Of a DNA stretch of 64,000 nt, positions 8,461-17,334 are shown one piece after another. Position 1 is the stretch's first letter, and the number at the start of each line of letters is the position of its first letter. Source of the stretch: Microlunatus sp. Gsoil 973. Lineage in GTDB: Bacteria; Actinomycetota; Actinomycetes; Propionibacteriales; Propionibacteriaceae. The stretch lies in assembly GCF_009707365.1 (NCBI RefSeq), contig NZ_CP046122.1, positions 124,001 through 188,000 of the forward strand. Reading direction: 5' to 3'. The notes beneath the pieces were generated by a model. It did no database searches. It saw nothing but the letters and a program-made list of their open reading frames with translations, and had not been told where the DNA came from. The translations under genes were made by a program, and so were the position numbers.

Positions 8461-9893
8461 ATCGCGATGTTGACGTACTTGGTGACTAGATAGGGCTCGA
8501 TCCCCTCGGCACCGCCCTCCCGGCCGAATCCGGAATCCTTGATCCCGCCGAAGGGTGCCTCGGCCGTCGCGATGACCATGTTGTTGACCCCGACCATGCC
8601 GACCTCAAGTGCTTCGGACACCTCGAAGGCCAACCTGGTGCGATCAGTGAACACATAGCCGGCCAGACCGTACGGCGTTGCGTTTGCCAGGGCCACGCCG
8701 TCGGCAACATCGCTGAAGGTCGCGATCGGCAGGATCGGCCCGAACGGTTCCTGGTGCATCACGTCCATCTCGGTTGTCACGCCGGTCAACACCGTCGGTT
8801 CATAGAAGTAACCGCGAGAAAGGCCCGGCGGCCGACGTCCGCCGATCGTGACGGCAGCGCCCCTGTCGACCGCGTCGGTGACGAGGGCCTCGACCGCGGC
8901 GAGCCGGCGGGCATTGGTGAGGGGCCCGACATCAGTCCCCGGCTCGACACCGCTTCCTATCTTGAGACCGCGGGCATACTGCGTGACCTCATGGGCGAAT
9001 TGATCAGCGACCGACTCCTGGACGAAGAACCTGCTGGGCGAGATGCAGACCTGACCACAGTTGCGGAACTTGGTCCGGGCGCACATCTCGGCTGCCTTCG
9101 ACACGTCGACGTCGTCGAACACCAACACAGGTGCATGGCCGCCCAATTCCAGTGTGGTCGGAATGATCCGGTCGGCCGCCTGGCGCAGCAGCTGTCGGCC
9201 GACGGGCACAGATCCGGTCAGACTGATCTTGCGGATCGATCCAGAGTCGATCAGCCGTTCGCTGATCAACGCGGGATCGCCGACGAGCATGTTGATCACA
9301 CCGGCCGGAACACCGGCGTCATGACATGCCTGGGCCAGGCACAGCGCCGTCTGCGGCGCCTCCTCTGCCGGCTTGATCACCATCGAACAGCCCGCTGCCA
9401 TCGCTGCCGCCATCTTCCGGGCGGGCAACAGCGCGGGGAAATTCCACGCGGTGAACGCCGCAACCGGGCCGACGGGTTGGTGGATGGCGAAGAGCCGGTT
9501 GCCGCGGCTGTGTCCGTCGATCGTCCGACCGTAGATCCGGCGCGCTTCGTCAGCGAACCAATCGAACTGATCCGCGGCGGACTTCACCTCCGCAATCGCC
9601 TCGCCGACCGGCTTGCCCTGTTCGCGGGACATGACGGCACCGATCTCGTCGGCACGTCGACGGACCAGGTCGGCGACCGAACGGATGATCGTGCTCCGAG
9701 TCCAGGCGTCGGTCGACCGCCACACCTCGAAGCCGGCCTCGGCGGCCGCCAAGGCGGAGTCGACGTCGCTCTTGTCGGCGGCCGCGACCTTGGCTATCAC
9801 CGCTTCGGTGCTCGGGTCGATCAGATCGATGGTTCCGCCGTGACCCGAGGTCCATTCGCCACCGATGTAGAGCAGATCGGATGCCTCCGTCAC
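8457..9893 (-). CDS. NAD(P)-dependent aldehyde dehydrogenase
   Basis: This is a full-length ALDH of 478 residues with Asn 151 (AWNFP), general base Glu 249 (LELGG) and nucleophile Cys 283 (NCGQVCISP), plus EPFGPILP toward the C-terminus. It resembles the succinate-semialdehyde and alpha-ketoglutarate-semialdehyde dehydrogenase group. In oxidative sugar pathways an enzyme of this group finishes the route to a TCA-cycle acid, or oxidises glycolaldehyde or lactaldehyde released by an aldolase. No aldolase is visible in this locus, which slightly favours the semialdehyde route. Both ends overlap neighbouring genes by four bases, so it sits inside a tightly coupled operon. Confidence 0.85.
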   Translation of the reverse strand: MTEASDLLYIGGEWTSGHGGTIDLIDPSTEAVIAKVAAADKSDVDSALAAAEAGFEVWRSTDAWTRSTIIRSVADLVRRRADEIGAVMSREQGKPVGEAIAEVKSAADQFDWFADEARRIYGRTIDGHSRGNRLFAIHQPVGPVAAFTAWNFPALLPARKMAAAMAAGCSMVIKPAEEAPQTALCLAQACHDAGVPAGVINMLVGDPALISERLIDSGSIRKISLTGSVPVGRQLLRQAADRIIPTTLELGGHAPVLVFDDVDVSKAAEMCARTKFRNCGQVCISPSRFFVQESVADQFAHEVTQYARGLKIGSGVEPGTDVGPLTNARRLAAVEALVTDAVDRGAAVTIGGRRPPGLSRGYFYEPTVLTGVTTEMDVMHQEPFGPILPIATFSDVADGVALANATPYGLAGYVFTDRTRLAFEVSEALEVGMVGVNNMVIATAEAPFGGIKDSGFGREGGAEGIEPYLVTKYVNIAI

Positions 9894-10822
9894 GCCGGCA
9901 CCTCCGCCCGCTCCTGGAGTTCGACCCCGGCAAGGCCCTCCAGCACGGTGATCACCGACGTGTAGTCGTCGAGCGCATGGCCCTGGCTGCAGGCCGTTGA
10001 GAACAGCTGCAGCGCCGCAGCGCCGACACCGACCGGAAGTTGTTGATCAATGGCCAGGCTCATCACCAGACGAAGATCCTTCACCGCCAACCGGGTGGCG
10101 AAGCCTGGACTGAAATCCCGGCGCAGGGCCTTCTCGGCGTAGGTGCTCTTCAGATGGGTGTTGCTGGCGGCCGTCATCCGCAAGACGCTCAGCACCGTCT
10201 TGAGTTCGAGTCCGGCGGCCACGCCGAGGACCAGTGCCTCAGCGTTGGCGGCAACGATCGTCGCGGTGAGCAGGTTGTTGACCAGCTTCATCGTCTCACC
10301 GGAACCGACGGGGCCGCATCGGATGATGTCGGTGCCGAAGTTCTGCAGGACCGGCCAGGCCGCGTCGACATCCTGGTCCGCCCCGCCGACCATGATCAGA
10401 AGGTCACCCTCCGCGGCATGGCGGGAGGTGCGCCCCACCGGCGCATCGACGAACCGGCCGCCGGCCGCGACGACGCCGGCCGCCAACTCGCGCGTCACCG
10501 CCGGCGAGATCGTGCTCATGTCGATCACCAGGGCATCCGACCGCAGCCCGGCCAGGACACCGTCCGCGCCACCGGCGGCCGCCTGGACCTGTGGCGAGTC
10601 GGGCAACATCAACACCACGACGTCGCTGGCGGCTGCCGCCGCTCGAGCCGAATCCACGGCGGTCGCTCCCTCGGCCACCAACGACTCGACCTGGGCATCG
10701 GCAACATCATGAGCGGTGAGCCGGTAGCCGGCGCGGAGGAGACGGCGTGCCATGGGCAAGCCCATCGCGCCAAGTCCGACGAAACCTATCGCCGGGCGAC
10801 TGTCGGGTGCAGGGGAGTTCAT
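9890..10822 (-). CDS. Beta-hydroxyacid dehydrogenase (3-hydroxyisobutyrate/tartronate semialdehyde reductase family), paralogue 1
   Basis: An N-terminal Rossmann domain with GLGAMG (16-21) is followed by the all-helical C-terminal domain. The catalytic-lysine segment GSGETMKLVNN and the DAPVGRTS substrate loop are present; most relatives have DAPVSGG there, so the loop is altered. AAGGA lies six bases before the ATG chosen; an ATG two codons earlier is possible but too close to that site. It is the first gene of the leftward arm, and its upstream gap contains the 20-bp palindrome facing the GntR gene. A second family member lies at 12629-13522. The likely reaction is NAD(P)-linked oxidation or reduction of a short beta-hydroxy acid. 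Confidence 0.8.
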   Translation of the reverse strand: MNSPAPDSRPAIGFVGLGAMGLPMARRLLRAGYRLTAHDVADAQVESLVAEGATAVDSARAAAAASDVVVLMLPDSPQVQAAAGGADGVLAGLRSDALVIDMSTISPAVTRELAAGVVAAGGRFVDAPVGRTSRHAAEGDLLIMVGGADQDVDAAWPVLQNFGTDIIRCGPVGSGETMKLVNNLLTATIVAANAEALVLGVAAGLELKTVLSVLRMTAASNTHLKSTYAEKALRRDFSPGFATRLAVKDLRLVMSLAIDQQLPVGVGAAALQLFSTACSQGHALDDYTSVITVLEGLAGVELQERAEVPA

Positions 10823-10892
10823 ATCCATCCTTGGATGACGACGGTGGCTATCGAGGGCTTGACCTCGCCGAGCCCGGGAAATAGACTCTCGA

Positions 10893-10912
10893 CAACATTC
10901 TATAGAAAATTG
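10893..10912. promoter_or_regulatory. 20-bp operator-like palindrome in the divergent GntR intergenic region
   Basis: The core TTCTATAGAA is a perfect 10-bp palindrome, and outer arms CAA and TTG also match after a two-base break on each side, giving 16 of 20 paired positions. It is the only AT-rich patch between two divergent operons, one of which starts with a GntR regulator. That placement suits an autoregulatory operator controlling both arms. The TATAGA core could also serve as a -10 element. Confidence 0.6.
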
Positions 10913-10958
10913 GATGTAGCGCAACGCCTGGAACGTGCCGGATGAAGCGGGTGGACCG

Positions 10959-11681
10959 ATGGATGCACCGACGAATATGAAGCCGTTGGCCACGGCCTCA
11001 TACCGACAGATGGTCGGGGAGCAGTTGCGTGCCGCGATCGCGTCGGGGGAGCTTGCTGCCGGTGAACGGCTGAACGAGGTCGCCGTCGCGAAGCAACTGG
11101 GCGTTAGCCCGACTCCGGTTCGCGAGGCGTTCCGTGACCTGGAGCAGGCCGGCCTGATCGAGGTCGTCCCATACCGCGGCGCACGTGTTCGGCCACTGAC
11201 CGAGCGGGATCTGTCCGAGATCTACTCGCTCCGCGCCCACCTTGAACAGATGGGGATCCGGCTCGCGTACTCCCGGCTCGGTGAGTCCGACTTCGAGGAA
11301 CTCGCCGGACTGATCCGCGAGATGGAGCAGTGCGCACGCAACGACGACCCGTCCGGTGTGGTCCGCCACGATGTCGCGTTCCACAGATTGATCATGGCCC
11401 GGTCGGATCACTCACTGTTGTTGAAGACCTGGGAGCAGATCCATCCGTCCAGGTGGACCTACGTCACGGTGCGCGTGTTGGCCAATCGCGGGCCGCTCTA
11501 CATCGCTCAGCGTCATTGGCCGCTGCTCGAGGCGCTGCGGGGACCCTCGCCGGAGCTGGCAGTGGATGCCGCAGCCAAACACATCGAGCTGGTCGGCGAC
11601 GAGGCGATGCAGGTGCTGCGCGGCAAGCCGGACGAGGAGAAGCACGACTCCGACGCGTCCGAGGCGCTCGGAAAGCACTGA
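10959..11681 (+). CDS. GntR-family (FadR/FCD type) transcriptional regulator
   Basis: The N-terminal winged helix (about residues 10-75) includes LNEVAVAKQLGVSPTPVREA, a standard GntR recognition region. The C-terminal FCD domain keeps the metal-binding pattern: Asp and His in HDVAFHRLI, His in QRHWP and His in AKHIEL. FCD regulators usually sense a carboxylic or sugar acid, in agreement with the dehydratase and dehydrogenases around it. It starts the rightward arm and diverges from the leftward arm across the palindrome at 10893-10912. A GTG eight codons earlier (10935) is an alternative start; neither has a strong ribosome site. Confidence 0.9.
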   Translation: MDAPTNMKPLATASYRQMVGEQLRAAIASGELAAGERLNEVAVAKQLGVSPTPVREAFRDLEQAGLIEVVPYRGARVRPLTERDLSEIYSLRAHLEQMGIRLAYSRLGESDFEELAGLIREMEQCARNDDPSGVVRHDVAFHRLIMARSDHSLLLKTWEQIHPSRWTYVTVRVLANRGPLYIAQRHWPLLEALRGPSPELAVDAAAKHIELVGDEAMQVLRGKPDEEKHDSDASEALGKH

Positions 11682-11732
11682 CCACAGGTTGTAGTCGAAC
11701 ATCGAACACCCATGTCTCGAGGAGGAGACCGC

Positions 11733-12632
11733 ATGTCCGAAGACGGCAAGACACCTGCGTGGACCCGTCATCTCGGCCACACAGGCATCACCTGGCCGTT
11801 CACACCGGAGGGCGCGAAGCAGGCGATCGCCGACGTCGCAGCTGCCGGCTACTCCGGGATCGAGCTCTTCGGCTTCGTGCTGGACGAATATCCGGGCGGA
11901 CTGGACGCCGTACAGGATGATCTTGCGGCAGCTGGTTTGCGATACGTCTCGTCGTACTGCTCGGTGTCGTTGGTCGATCCTGAATTGCGCGACTCCGATC
12001 TGACCAAGATGCGCCGGTGGGCGGGACAGATCGCCGACCTCGGCGGGTCCGTCGCAGTGGTCGGCCCTGATCAGAGACATCGTGAGGCGTACGCCGCAGA
12101 GGACTACACGCGGGCAGCCGAAACTTTGAACGACATCGGCCGAATCTGCGCTTCGTTCGGAGTTCATGCTTGCTTCCACCCACACACGGGCACGCCTGTC
12201 GAGACCCGCGACGAGATACGGCAGGTGATGGACCGCATCGATCCCGATGTCGTCGCGATGGCTCCTGATACCGGTCAGATCGCGAAAGGAGGTGCCGACC
12301 CGGTCGAAGTCGTCCGCAGCTATCGCGAGTTGATCAAGCACCTCCACCTGAAGGACTACGTCGGCGGCACCAGCACGGTCGACTGGGAAGGATCAACGAA
12401 CGATCGCACCGGCTACCTCGATTACGTGCCGGTCGGTGACGGTGTCGTCGATGTCGTCGCCATCCTGGACGCGTTGGGACCGGACTGGCCAGGCTGGGTC
12501 ATGGTCGAACTGGACGGCACGGAGAATTCACCGCGCGCGCCGATCGACGCTGCCAGGATGAGTAGGCAGTATCTCGACCAGCTGACTGAAGCCGCGTCGT
12601 CGGAGGCCGCAGGCCAAGGCGTCCGGTCGTGA
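11733..12632 (+). CDS. Sugar isomerase/epimerase-like TIM-barrel protein (IolE-like), paralogue 1
   Basis: The AP-endonuclease-2/xylose-isomerase-like fold is recognised from GYSGIELFGF, the CFHPHTGTP strand, APDTGQIAKGG and HLHLKDY, ending with MVELDG. The conserved Glu, Asp, His and Glu of these segments would bind the divalent metal. The DTGH-like and HLKD segments resemble 2-keto-myo-inositol dehydratase and hydroxypyruvate isomerase, so an isomerase or dehydratase acting on a keto sugar is plausible; the substrate is unknown. The start at 11733 follows GGAGGAG by five bases. It overlaps the next gene by four bases. Confidence 0.75.
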   Translation: MSEDGKTPAWTRHLGHTGITWPFTPEGAKQAIADVAAAGYSGIELFGFVLDEYPGGLDAVQDDLAAAGLRYVSSYCSVSLVDPELRDSDLTKMRRWAGQIADLGGSVAVVGPDQRHREAYAAEDYTRAAETLNDIGRICASFGVHACFHPHTGTPVETRDEIRQVMDRIDPDVVAMAPDTGQIAKGGADPVEVVRSYRELIKHLHLKDYVGGTSTVDWEGSTNDRTGYLDYVPVGDGVVDVVAILDALGPDWPGWVMVELDGTENSPRAPIDAARMSRQYLDQLTEAASSEAAGQGVRS

Positions 12633-13522
12633 CCCGGATCGGCGTGCTCGGACTGGGCAACATGGGATCGATCATGGCCTCACGACTGCTGGCAGCGGGC
12701 TTCGATGTCTGGGTCGGAAACCGGACCGCGGCGCGGGCTGAACGCTTGGTCGGGGCCGGCGCCCACTGGTCGGAATCCGGCGACGCGATCGCCGACCAGG
12801 TGGAGTTGTTGATCACCATGGTCGCTGACGACGATGCGTTGCTCGCAGTCACTACCGGTGAGAGCGGGATCCTGGCTCGTCGCCATCCCGGGCTCGTCTA
12901 TGCCGACATGAGCACAGTTTCACCCGACGCATCCGCAGCTGTTGCCGACGCGGCAGAGCGGGCCGGCGTGCGCTACTTGCGTGCACCGGTCAGCGGTAGC
13001 ACGACCGTGGCTGAAGCCGGCGCGCTCGGAATCCTCGCCTCCGGACCTCAAGACGCATTGGACGAATTCGACCAGGCGTTCACGGCGATCGGCAAGCGGG
13101 TGTTCTATCTGGGGCAGGATGACGAGGCCCGCATCATGAAACTCGCCCTGAACATGCTCGTCGCCCAGACCGTCGTCGGGCTCAGCGAGGCACTGGTGCT
13201 CGGCGAACGTGCCGGGCTCGACTGGCAGACCATGCTCGATGTCTTCAGTGACAGTGCGGTGGCCTCGCCGCTGGTGCAGTACAAGGCCAGCAGTCTTTCC
13301 AAACACGACTTCGAGGCAGCGTTCACCACCTCGATGATGACAAAAGATCTTGATGTGGCGCTCGCGATCGGCCGGCGGACCGGTGCCGTGATGCCGACCA
13401 CCGCACTGACTCAGGAGCTGCTCCGCGCAGCGTGCGGGCTTGGCTGGGGTGACCAGGACTTTTCGGCCGCGGTGCTGATGTTCGAGCGGCTGGCCGGTGA
13501 TCAGCTCACGAACGATCGGTAG
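12629..13522 (+). CDS. Beta-hydroxyacid dehydrogenase family protein, paralogue 2
   Basis: Rossmann motif LGLGNMGS (7-14), substrate loop RAPVSGSTT with Ser 122, and catalytic Lys 171 in IMKLALNML define the family of 3-hydroxyisobutyrate and tartronate semialdehyde reductases. Unlike its relative at 9890-10822 it keeps the canonical PVSG loop, so the two may handle different substrates. The GTG start overlaps the preceding TIM-barrel gene stop (GTGA). Length 297 is standard. It probably acts on an intermediate of the same pathway. Confidence 0.8.
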   Translation: MTRIGVLGLGNMGSIMASRLLAAGFDVWVGNRTAARAERLVGAGAHWSESGDAIADQVELLITMVADDDALLAVTTGESGILARRHPGLVYADMSTVSPDASAAVADAAERAGVRYLRAPVSGSTTVAEAGALGILASGPQDALDEFDQAFTAIGKRVFYLGQDDEARIMKLALNMLVAQTVVGLSEALVLGERAGLDWQTMLDVFSDSAVASPLVQYKASSLSKHDFEAAFTTSMMTKDLDVALAIGRRTGAVMPTTALTQELLRAACGLGWGDQDFSAAVLMFERLAGDQLTNDR

Positions 13523-13560
13523 GCGAGAGCCCGTCACACACGTGAACGAAGGAGTACACG

Positions 13561-14316
13561 GTGAGATTGGAAGGTAAGAAGGCGCTCGTGACCGGCGCCA
13601 ACCGGGGGATAGGTCGCGCAATCGCCATCGCGATGTCCAAGGAGGGCGCGGATGTGGTGGTCAACTACATCGAGGATCCCGACGCTGCGGCCAAGGTATG
13701 TGAAGAGATCCAGGGTGCCGGCAGTCAGGCTCTGGCCATCCAAGGTGACATCTCCGTACGGGCCGACGTGGAGACCCTGTTCGACCGTGCCTTCACCGAG
13801 CTCGGCCCGCTGGACGTCTTGATCAACAATGCCGGGATTGAGACCATCGTCGACCTCCTCGATCTCACCGACGATCAGTGGTCACGGGTCACCGACGTCA
13901 ACCTGCGCGGCACCTGGATGTGCTCCCAGGCATTCGCTCGACGGATGATCAAGATCGGTCGCAAGGGTGCGATCGTCAACATGGGATCGATCCAGGCCGG
14001 GTTGGCGCTGCCGGGCCGGACCCACTACGCACCGACGAAACGCGGCGTCGAAGCCCTGACCGCCAATCTGGCGGCCGAGCTGGCCGACCACCGGATCCGG
14101 GTCAACTGCGTCCACCCGGGAGTGATCGAAACCGACATGACGCAATGGGTCATGCAGGATCCTGAGGTTCTGGCCGAAGTTCTCGGAAAGATCCCGATGC
14201 ACCGCGTCGGACAACCGGAGGAGATCGCCGGAATCACGATCCTCCTGGCCTCAGAGGAAGCCGCGTACATCACCGGCCAACACATCTACGTCGATGGTGG
14301 CATGCGCCTGGTCTAG
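13561..14316 (+). CDS. SDR-family dehydrogenase (glucose/sugar 1-dehydrogenase-like)
   Basis: This classical SDR of 251 residues has TGANRGIG (11-18), NNAG near 89-92, Ser 143 in NMGSIQ, and Tyr 156 and Lys 160 in HYAPTK. The C-terminus GQHIYVDGGMRLV is the typical ending of glucose 1-dehydrogenase and 3-oxoacyl reductase relatives. GAAGGAG precedes the GTG start by about seven bases. In this locus it is a good candidate for the first oxidation of a sugar to its lactone, since the next gene encodes a possible lactone or ring hydrolase; this is inference. Confidence 0.8.
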   Translation: MRLEGKKALVTGANRGIGRAIAIAMSKEGADVVVNYIEDPDAAAKVCEEIQGAGSQALAIQGDISVRADVETLFDRAFTELGPLDVLINNAGIETIVDLLDLTDDQWSRVTDVNLRGTWMCSQAFARRMIKIGRKGAIVNMGSIQAGLALPGRTHYAPTKRGVEALTANLAAELADHRIRVNCVHPGVIETDMTQWVMQDPEVLAEVLGKIPMHRVGQPEEIAGITILLASEEAAYITGQHIYVDGGMRLV

Positions 14317-14373
14317 GCGATCCAGCCCAGCCGTCGCATCAAGATCATCACCAACCACTGGAATGTGAGGAAC

Positions 14374-15294
14374 ATGACATCGGTGGACGACGCCGAACGT
14401 GGCGCCATGCCCTCGACGACCCTAGACGGCAGCACCGCGGAGATCGCCGGCTCGGTTCTGGGCGCGCTCCGGACGGCCCGGCACGGCCGGGTGTACTCGC
14501 TCGCCCTGCCACGCTTCCCGGGCATGCCGCTGTGGTCCGGGCATCCGGAGTTCCAGGTGCTGACCTACCGGTCACCCCAGGGTCTGCGATCAGAAGGCAT
14601 CAAGGCGTGGTCGGGCGAGAACGAGGTCGGCCTGGGATACATCGCGGAGACCGTGTCAGGGTCAGTGCACACCGGTGCGCACATCGACGCCCACGCACAC
14701 ATGACGATCGGAGAGGATGATCACTGGTACGGGGGATCCGCGAAGACCGACCTCGGCGATTTCGGTCCGCTGAAGGGCGATGCGAGCGAACTGCAGCCGA
14801 TCCTGGCCCGGGGCTTGTTCTACGACGTTCCCCGGCACCGTGGCGTCGACTCGTTGGGCAAGGGCGAACCGATCACCGCCGCAGAACTCGAAGAAATCAG
14901 TCGCAACAACGACATGGCGGGACCAGGTCCGGGAGATGTGGTCCTGATCAGGACCGGATACCTGCATCACTGGCCGGACCCACAGGCACTCCTCGCACAC
15001 AGCGGAGCCGGCCCCGACATCTCCGTCGCCGACTGGCTGATCGACCGAGGCGTTCGCGCGACAGGCACGGACACGGAGGCCTACGAGGTACAACCGCCGC
15101 CGAATCCCGGGAGCCCTGCCAATCCCCAGCCGGTCCACACCCGGTTGCTGATCGAGCACGGCATCCATCTCATGGAAAGCCTGTTCCTGGAGGAACTCGG
15201 CGCAGCCGGACTGACCGAGTTCCTGTTCATCGCGCTGCCCCTGAAGATCAAGGGCGCGACCGGCTCCATGATCGATCCGATCGCAGTCAGCTGA
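14374..15294 (+). CDS. Cyclase-family metal-dependent hydrolase (kynurenine formamidase superfamily)
   Basis: The metal-binding block VHTGAHIDAHAH (about residues 98-109) matches the HxGTHxDxxxH signature of the cyclase/KynB superfamily, with Ala in place of Thr at one position. Further support comes from GPGDVVLIRTGY and TDTEAYEV in the expected order. Members hydrolyse amide, lactone or other ring bonds with manganese or zinc. Next to a sugar dehydrogenase it may open an aldonolactone, although that activity is not established for the family. The ATG at 14374 follows GTGAGGAAC; a GTG three codons earlier is also in frame. Confidence 0.75.
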   Translation: MTSVDDAERGAMPSTTLDGSTAEIAGSVLGALRTARHGRVYSLALPRFPGMPLWSGHPEFQVLTYRSPQGLRSEGIKAWSGENEVGLGYIAETVSGSVHTGAHIDAHAHMTIGEDDHWYGGSAKTDLGDFGPLKGDASELQPILARGLFYDVPRHRGVDSLGKGEPITAAELEEISRNNDMAGPGPGDVVLIRTGYLHHWPDPQALLAHSGAGPDISVADWLIDRGVRATGTDTEAYEVQPPPNPGSPANPQPVHTRLLIEHGIHLMESLFLEELGAAGLTEFLFIALPLKIKGATGSMIDPIAVS

Positions 15295-15362
15295 GCCCAT
15301 CGCGGCTCGTCCACAAGATCATCGACAACTCACACGTCAAAAGAGAAATGAGAGAGGAATCC

Positions 15363-16295
15363 ATGACTGCCACCCAGACTGAATCGCAGGTCGATTCCCT
15401 GATCGGCACCATGCGGGTCGGGTTCACCGGCGGAATGTACCCGGTGCCGGCCGACGTACCGGCGGAGCAGTGGCCGGACTGGCAACTGACTCGCGCGGCC
15501 GAGCTCGGCTGCACCGCGCTGCAGATCCGGGAGACACCGCGCGACCGGCAGCTGCAGAAGGATCTGCGCCGTCGCGCCGAGGCACTGGACATCGAGCTCG
15601 AAGGATCCGCTCGCGGGATCTTCGTGCCGCTGGCAGCAACCCCGGGCAGCTCGACCCAGGAACTCCGGGAGCAGGTCGCCGCCGGCAAAGCCGCGGGGAT
15701 GACCGTGCTGCGCAGCGGTTACGGCCGGCTGACGCTGGAGACCACCCGATACGCCGCAGAACGCAATGCCGAGCAACAGCTGTCGCACATGGTTGCCTGC
15801 CTGCGGGAGGCGGCCAAGATCGCCGAAGAGTACGAGATGCCGCTTGCCGTGGAGAATCACTGCGACTTCACCGGTCGCGAGCTGGCCACTGTGCTGCGCG
15901 AAGTCGACTCGGAGTGGATCGGCTGTGCCATGGACACCGCCAACGGGTTCACCGTGTATTGCGATCCGAACGATGACATCGAGGCGCTGGCTGAGTTCAC
16001 CTTCACCACGCACATGAAGGACATGAGGATGGTGCCGACGCCGATGAAGGGCCTGGTACCCATCGTTCCGAAGGGGTGCGAGCTGGGAGCCGGGCACGTC
16101 GACCTGGTCCGCGCCGTGCGGCTGTTCGCCGAACGGAGCCCACGGGCACAGAACCTTCACCTGATAACCGAGGCCGGTTGGGAGACCTTCGACCCGGAGG
16201 CCGACAACGCCACCGATCTGAAAAAGGCGTTGCTCGAACAGGGCGTCAGCTACCTGACAGAGCTGGTCGCGGCGGCGAAGGCGAAGGCGGCATGA
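15363..16295 (+). CDS. Sugar isomerase/epimerase-like TIM-barrel protein, paralogue 2
   Basis: This 310-residue protein of the xylose-isomerase-like TIM-barrel superfamily has the metal ligands spread along the barrel: Glu in AVENHCDFTG, Asp in AMDTANG, His in TTHMKDM and Glu in ITEAGWE. It is a distant relative of the barrel protein at 11733-12632. GAGAGGAATCC precedes the ATG used; the frame is open to an ATG five codons earlier, which lies inside that ribosome site. It shares an ATGA junction with the following epimerase gene, so the pair is coupled and may act on successive intermediates. Substrate unknown. Confidence 0.75.
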   Translation: MTATQTESQVDSLIGTMRVGFTGGMYPVPADVPAEQWPDWQLTRAAELGCTALQIRETPRDRQLQKDLRRRAEALDIELEGSARGIFVPLAATPGSSTQELREQVAAGKAAGMTVLRSGYGRLTLETTRYAAERNAEQQLSHMVACLREAAKIAEEYEMPLAVENHCDFTGRELATVLREVDSEWIGCAMDTANGFTVYCDPNDDIEALAEFTFTTHMKDMRMVPTPMKGLVPIVPKGCELGAGHVDLVRAVRLFAERSPRAQNLHLITEAGWETFDPEADNATDLKKALLEQGVSYLTELVAAAKAKAA

Positions 16296-17206
16296 CCAAG
16301 GTCCTGGTCACCGGCGGGAGCGGACGCCTCGGTGGTATCGTGACGCCCCGGCTGCGGGCAGCCGGTCACGAGGTGACCGACTTCGATGCGGTGCCCCATC
16401 CGGCGGTCGATGACCCCGCGCCGTTCATCCTCGGCGATCTGACGTCCCTGGAGGACTGCATGCGTGCAGTCAACTACTCAGGAGCTGAGGTGATCGTCCA
16501 TCTGGGCGCCCTGCCGGGACCACGGGAGATGATCAACAGACCCGGGTGGCGCATCCAGCAGGTCGTGCCGGAGGACTCGACGATGCGCACCAACACCATG
16601 GGCACCTACTACCTGCTGGAGGCGGCTGCCCGGCTCGGTGGCGTCAGGCAGGTGATCTTCGCTTCGACCTTCTACGCCCTAGGGCTCGGCAACCGGATCA
16701 GTGATCATCCGTTCCAGGTCGACTACCTGCCGATCGATGAGGAGCATCCACTTCGGCCCGAGGATTCCTACGGACTGTCGAAGATGTTCGGCGAGGAGTT
16801 GCTGAAAGGCTACAACCGCGCGTACGGGATCACCGCCGTCGCGTTCCGGCTCATGGGTGTCCACTATCCGCACAACGACAACAGTGCACAGTACGACGTG
16901 ACCGTTCCGTCCCAACCTCACCATCGGGGCGGGCCGATCAAGACGACCTACCAGTACGTCGATGCCCGCGATGTCGCCAACGCGTGCGCTCTGGCCATCG
17001 ACGCGGCGAACCTGGATGGTTTCGAGGCGTTCCACCTGTCCACCGACACCGTCTATTCCGAAGGCACCAAGGATCTTGTCGCGCGGGTCTGGCCCGATCT
17101 TGCCCCGCTCGCCGCCGGAATCAACGGCACCGACGGGATCATCACCGATGCGAAGGCGCGACGAAAGCTCGGCTACAAGCCGGAGCATTCCTGGAGGAAC
17201 GCCTGA
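16292..17206 (+). CDS. NAD-dependent epimerase/dehydratase (extended SDR), paralogue 2
   Basis: Rossmann motif VTGGSGRLGG (6-15), Ser 125 in FASTF, and Tyr 160 and Lys 164 in YGLSK show an active extended SDR of 304 residues. Sequence blocks TMGTYYLLEAA, ALGLGNRIS, PEDSYGLSK and RAYGI are shared with the epimerase at 4972-5967, which lies at the far end of the leftward arm. The start overlaps the preceding stop as ATGA. It closes the enzyme part of the rightward arm; a hairpin-rich gap separates it from the transporter genes. Confidence 0.8.
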   Translation: MTKVLVTGGSGRLGGIVTPRLRAAGHEVTDFDAVPHPAVDDPAPFILGDLTSLEDCMRAVNYSGAEVIVHLGALPGPREMINRPGWRIQQVVPEDSTMRTNTMGTYYLLEAAARLGGVRQVIFASTFYALGLGNRISDHPFQVDYLPIDEEHPLRPEDSYGLSKMFGEELLKGYNRAYGITAVAFRLMGVHYPHNDNSAQYDVTVPSQPHHRGGPIKTTYQYVDARDVANACALAIDAANLDGFEAFHLSTDTVYSEGTKDLVARVWPDLAPLAAGINGTDGIITDAKARRKLGYKPEHSWRNA

Positions 17207-17262
17207 TCCAAGGCCGGCCCGACGCCGACTCACAGCGATCGGCGTGCCCCCGGTCACCCTCA

Positions 17263-17319
17263 CGTCCCGCCGGTGGGCGGGACGCTCCGACAAGGAAGTC
17301 ATGCGTCCGGACGGACGCA
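17263..17319 (+). other. Two consecutive strong hairpins in the leader of the solute-binding-protein gene
   Basis: A 9-bp perfect stem (CGTCCCGCC / GGCGGGACG, 4-base loop, 17263-17284) is followed by a 7-bp perfect stem (TGCGTCC / GGACGCA, 4-base loop, 17302-17319), ending 15 bases before the binding-protein ATG. Neither is followed by a T tract. Hairpins at this place in transporter operons can stabilise the binding-protein mRNA relative to upstream genes, or attenuate transcription; both readings are inference. Confidence 0.45.
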
Positions 17320-17334
17320 ACAGAAGGGTCGAAC

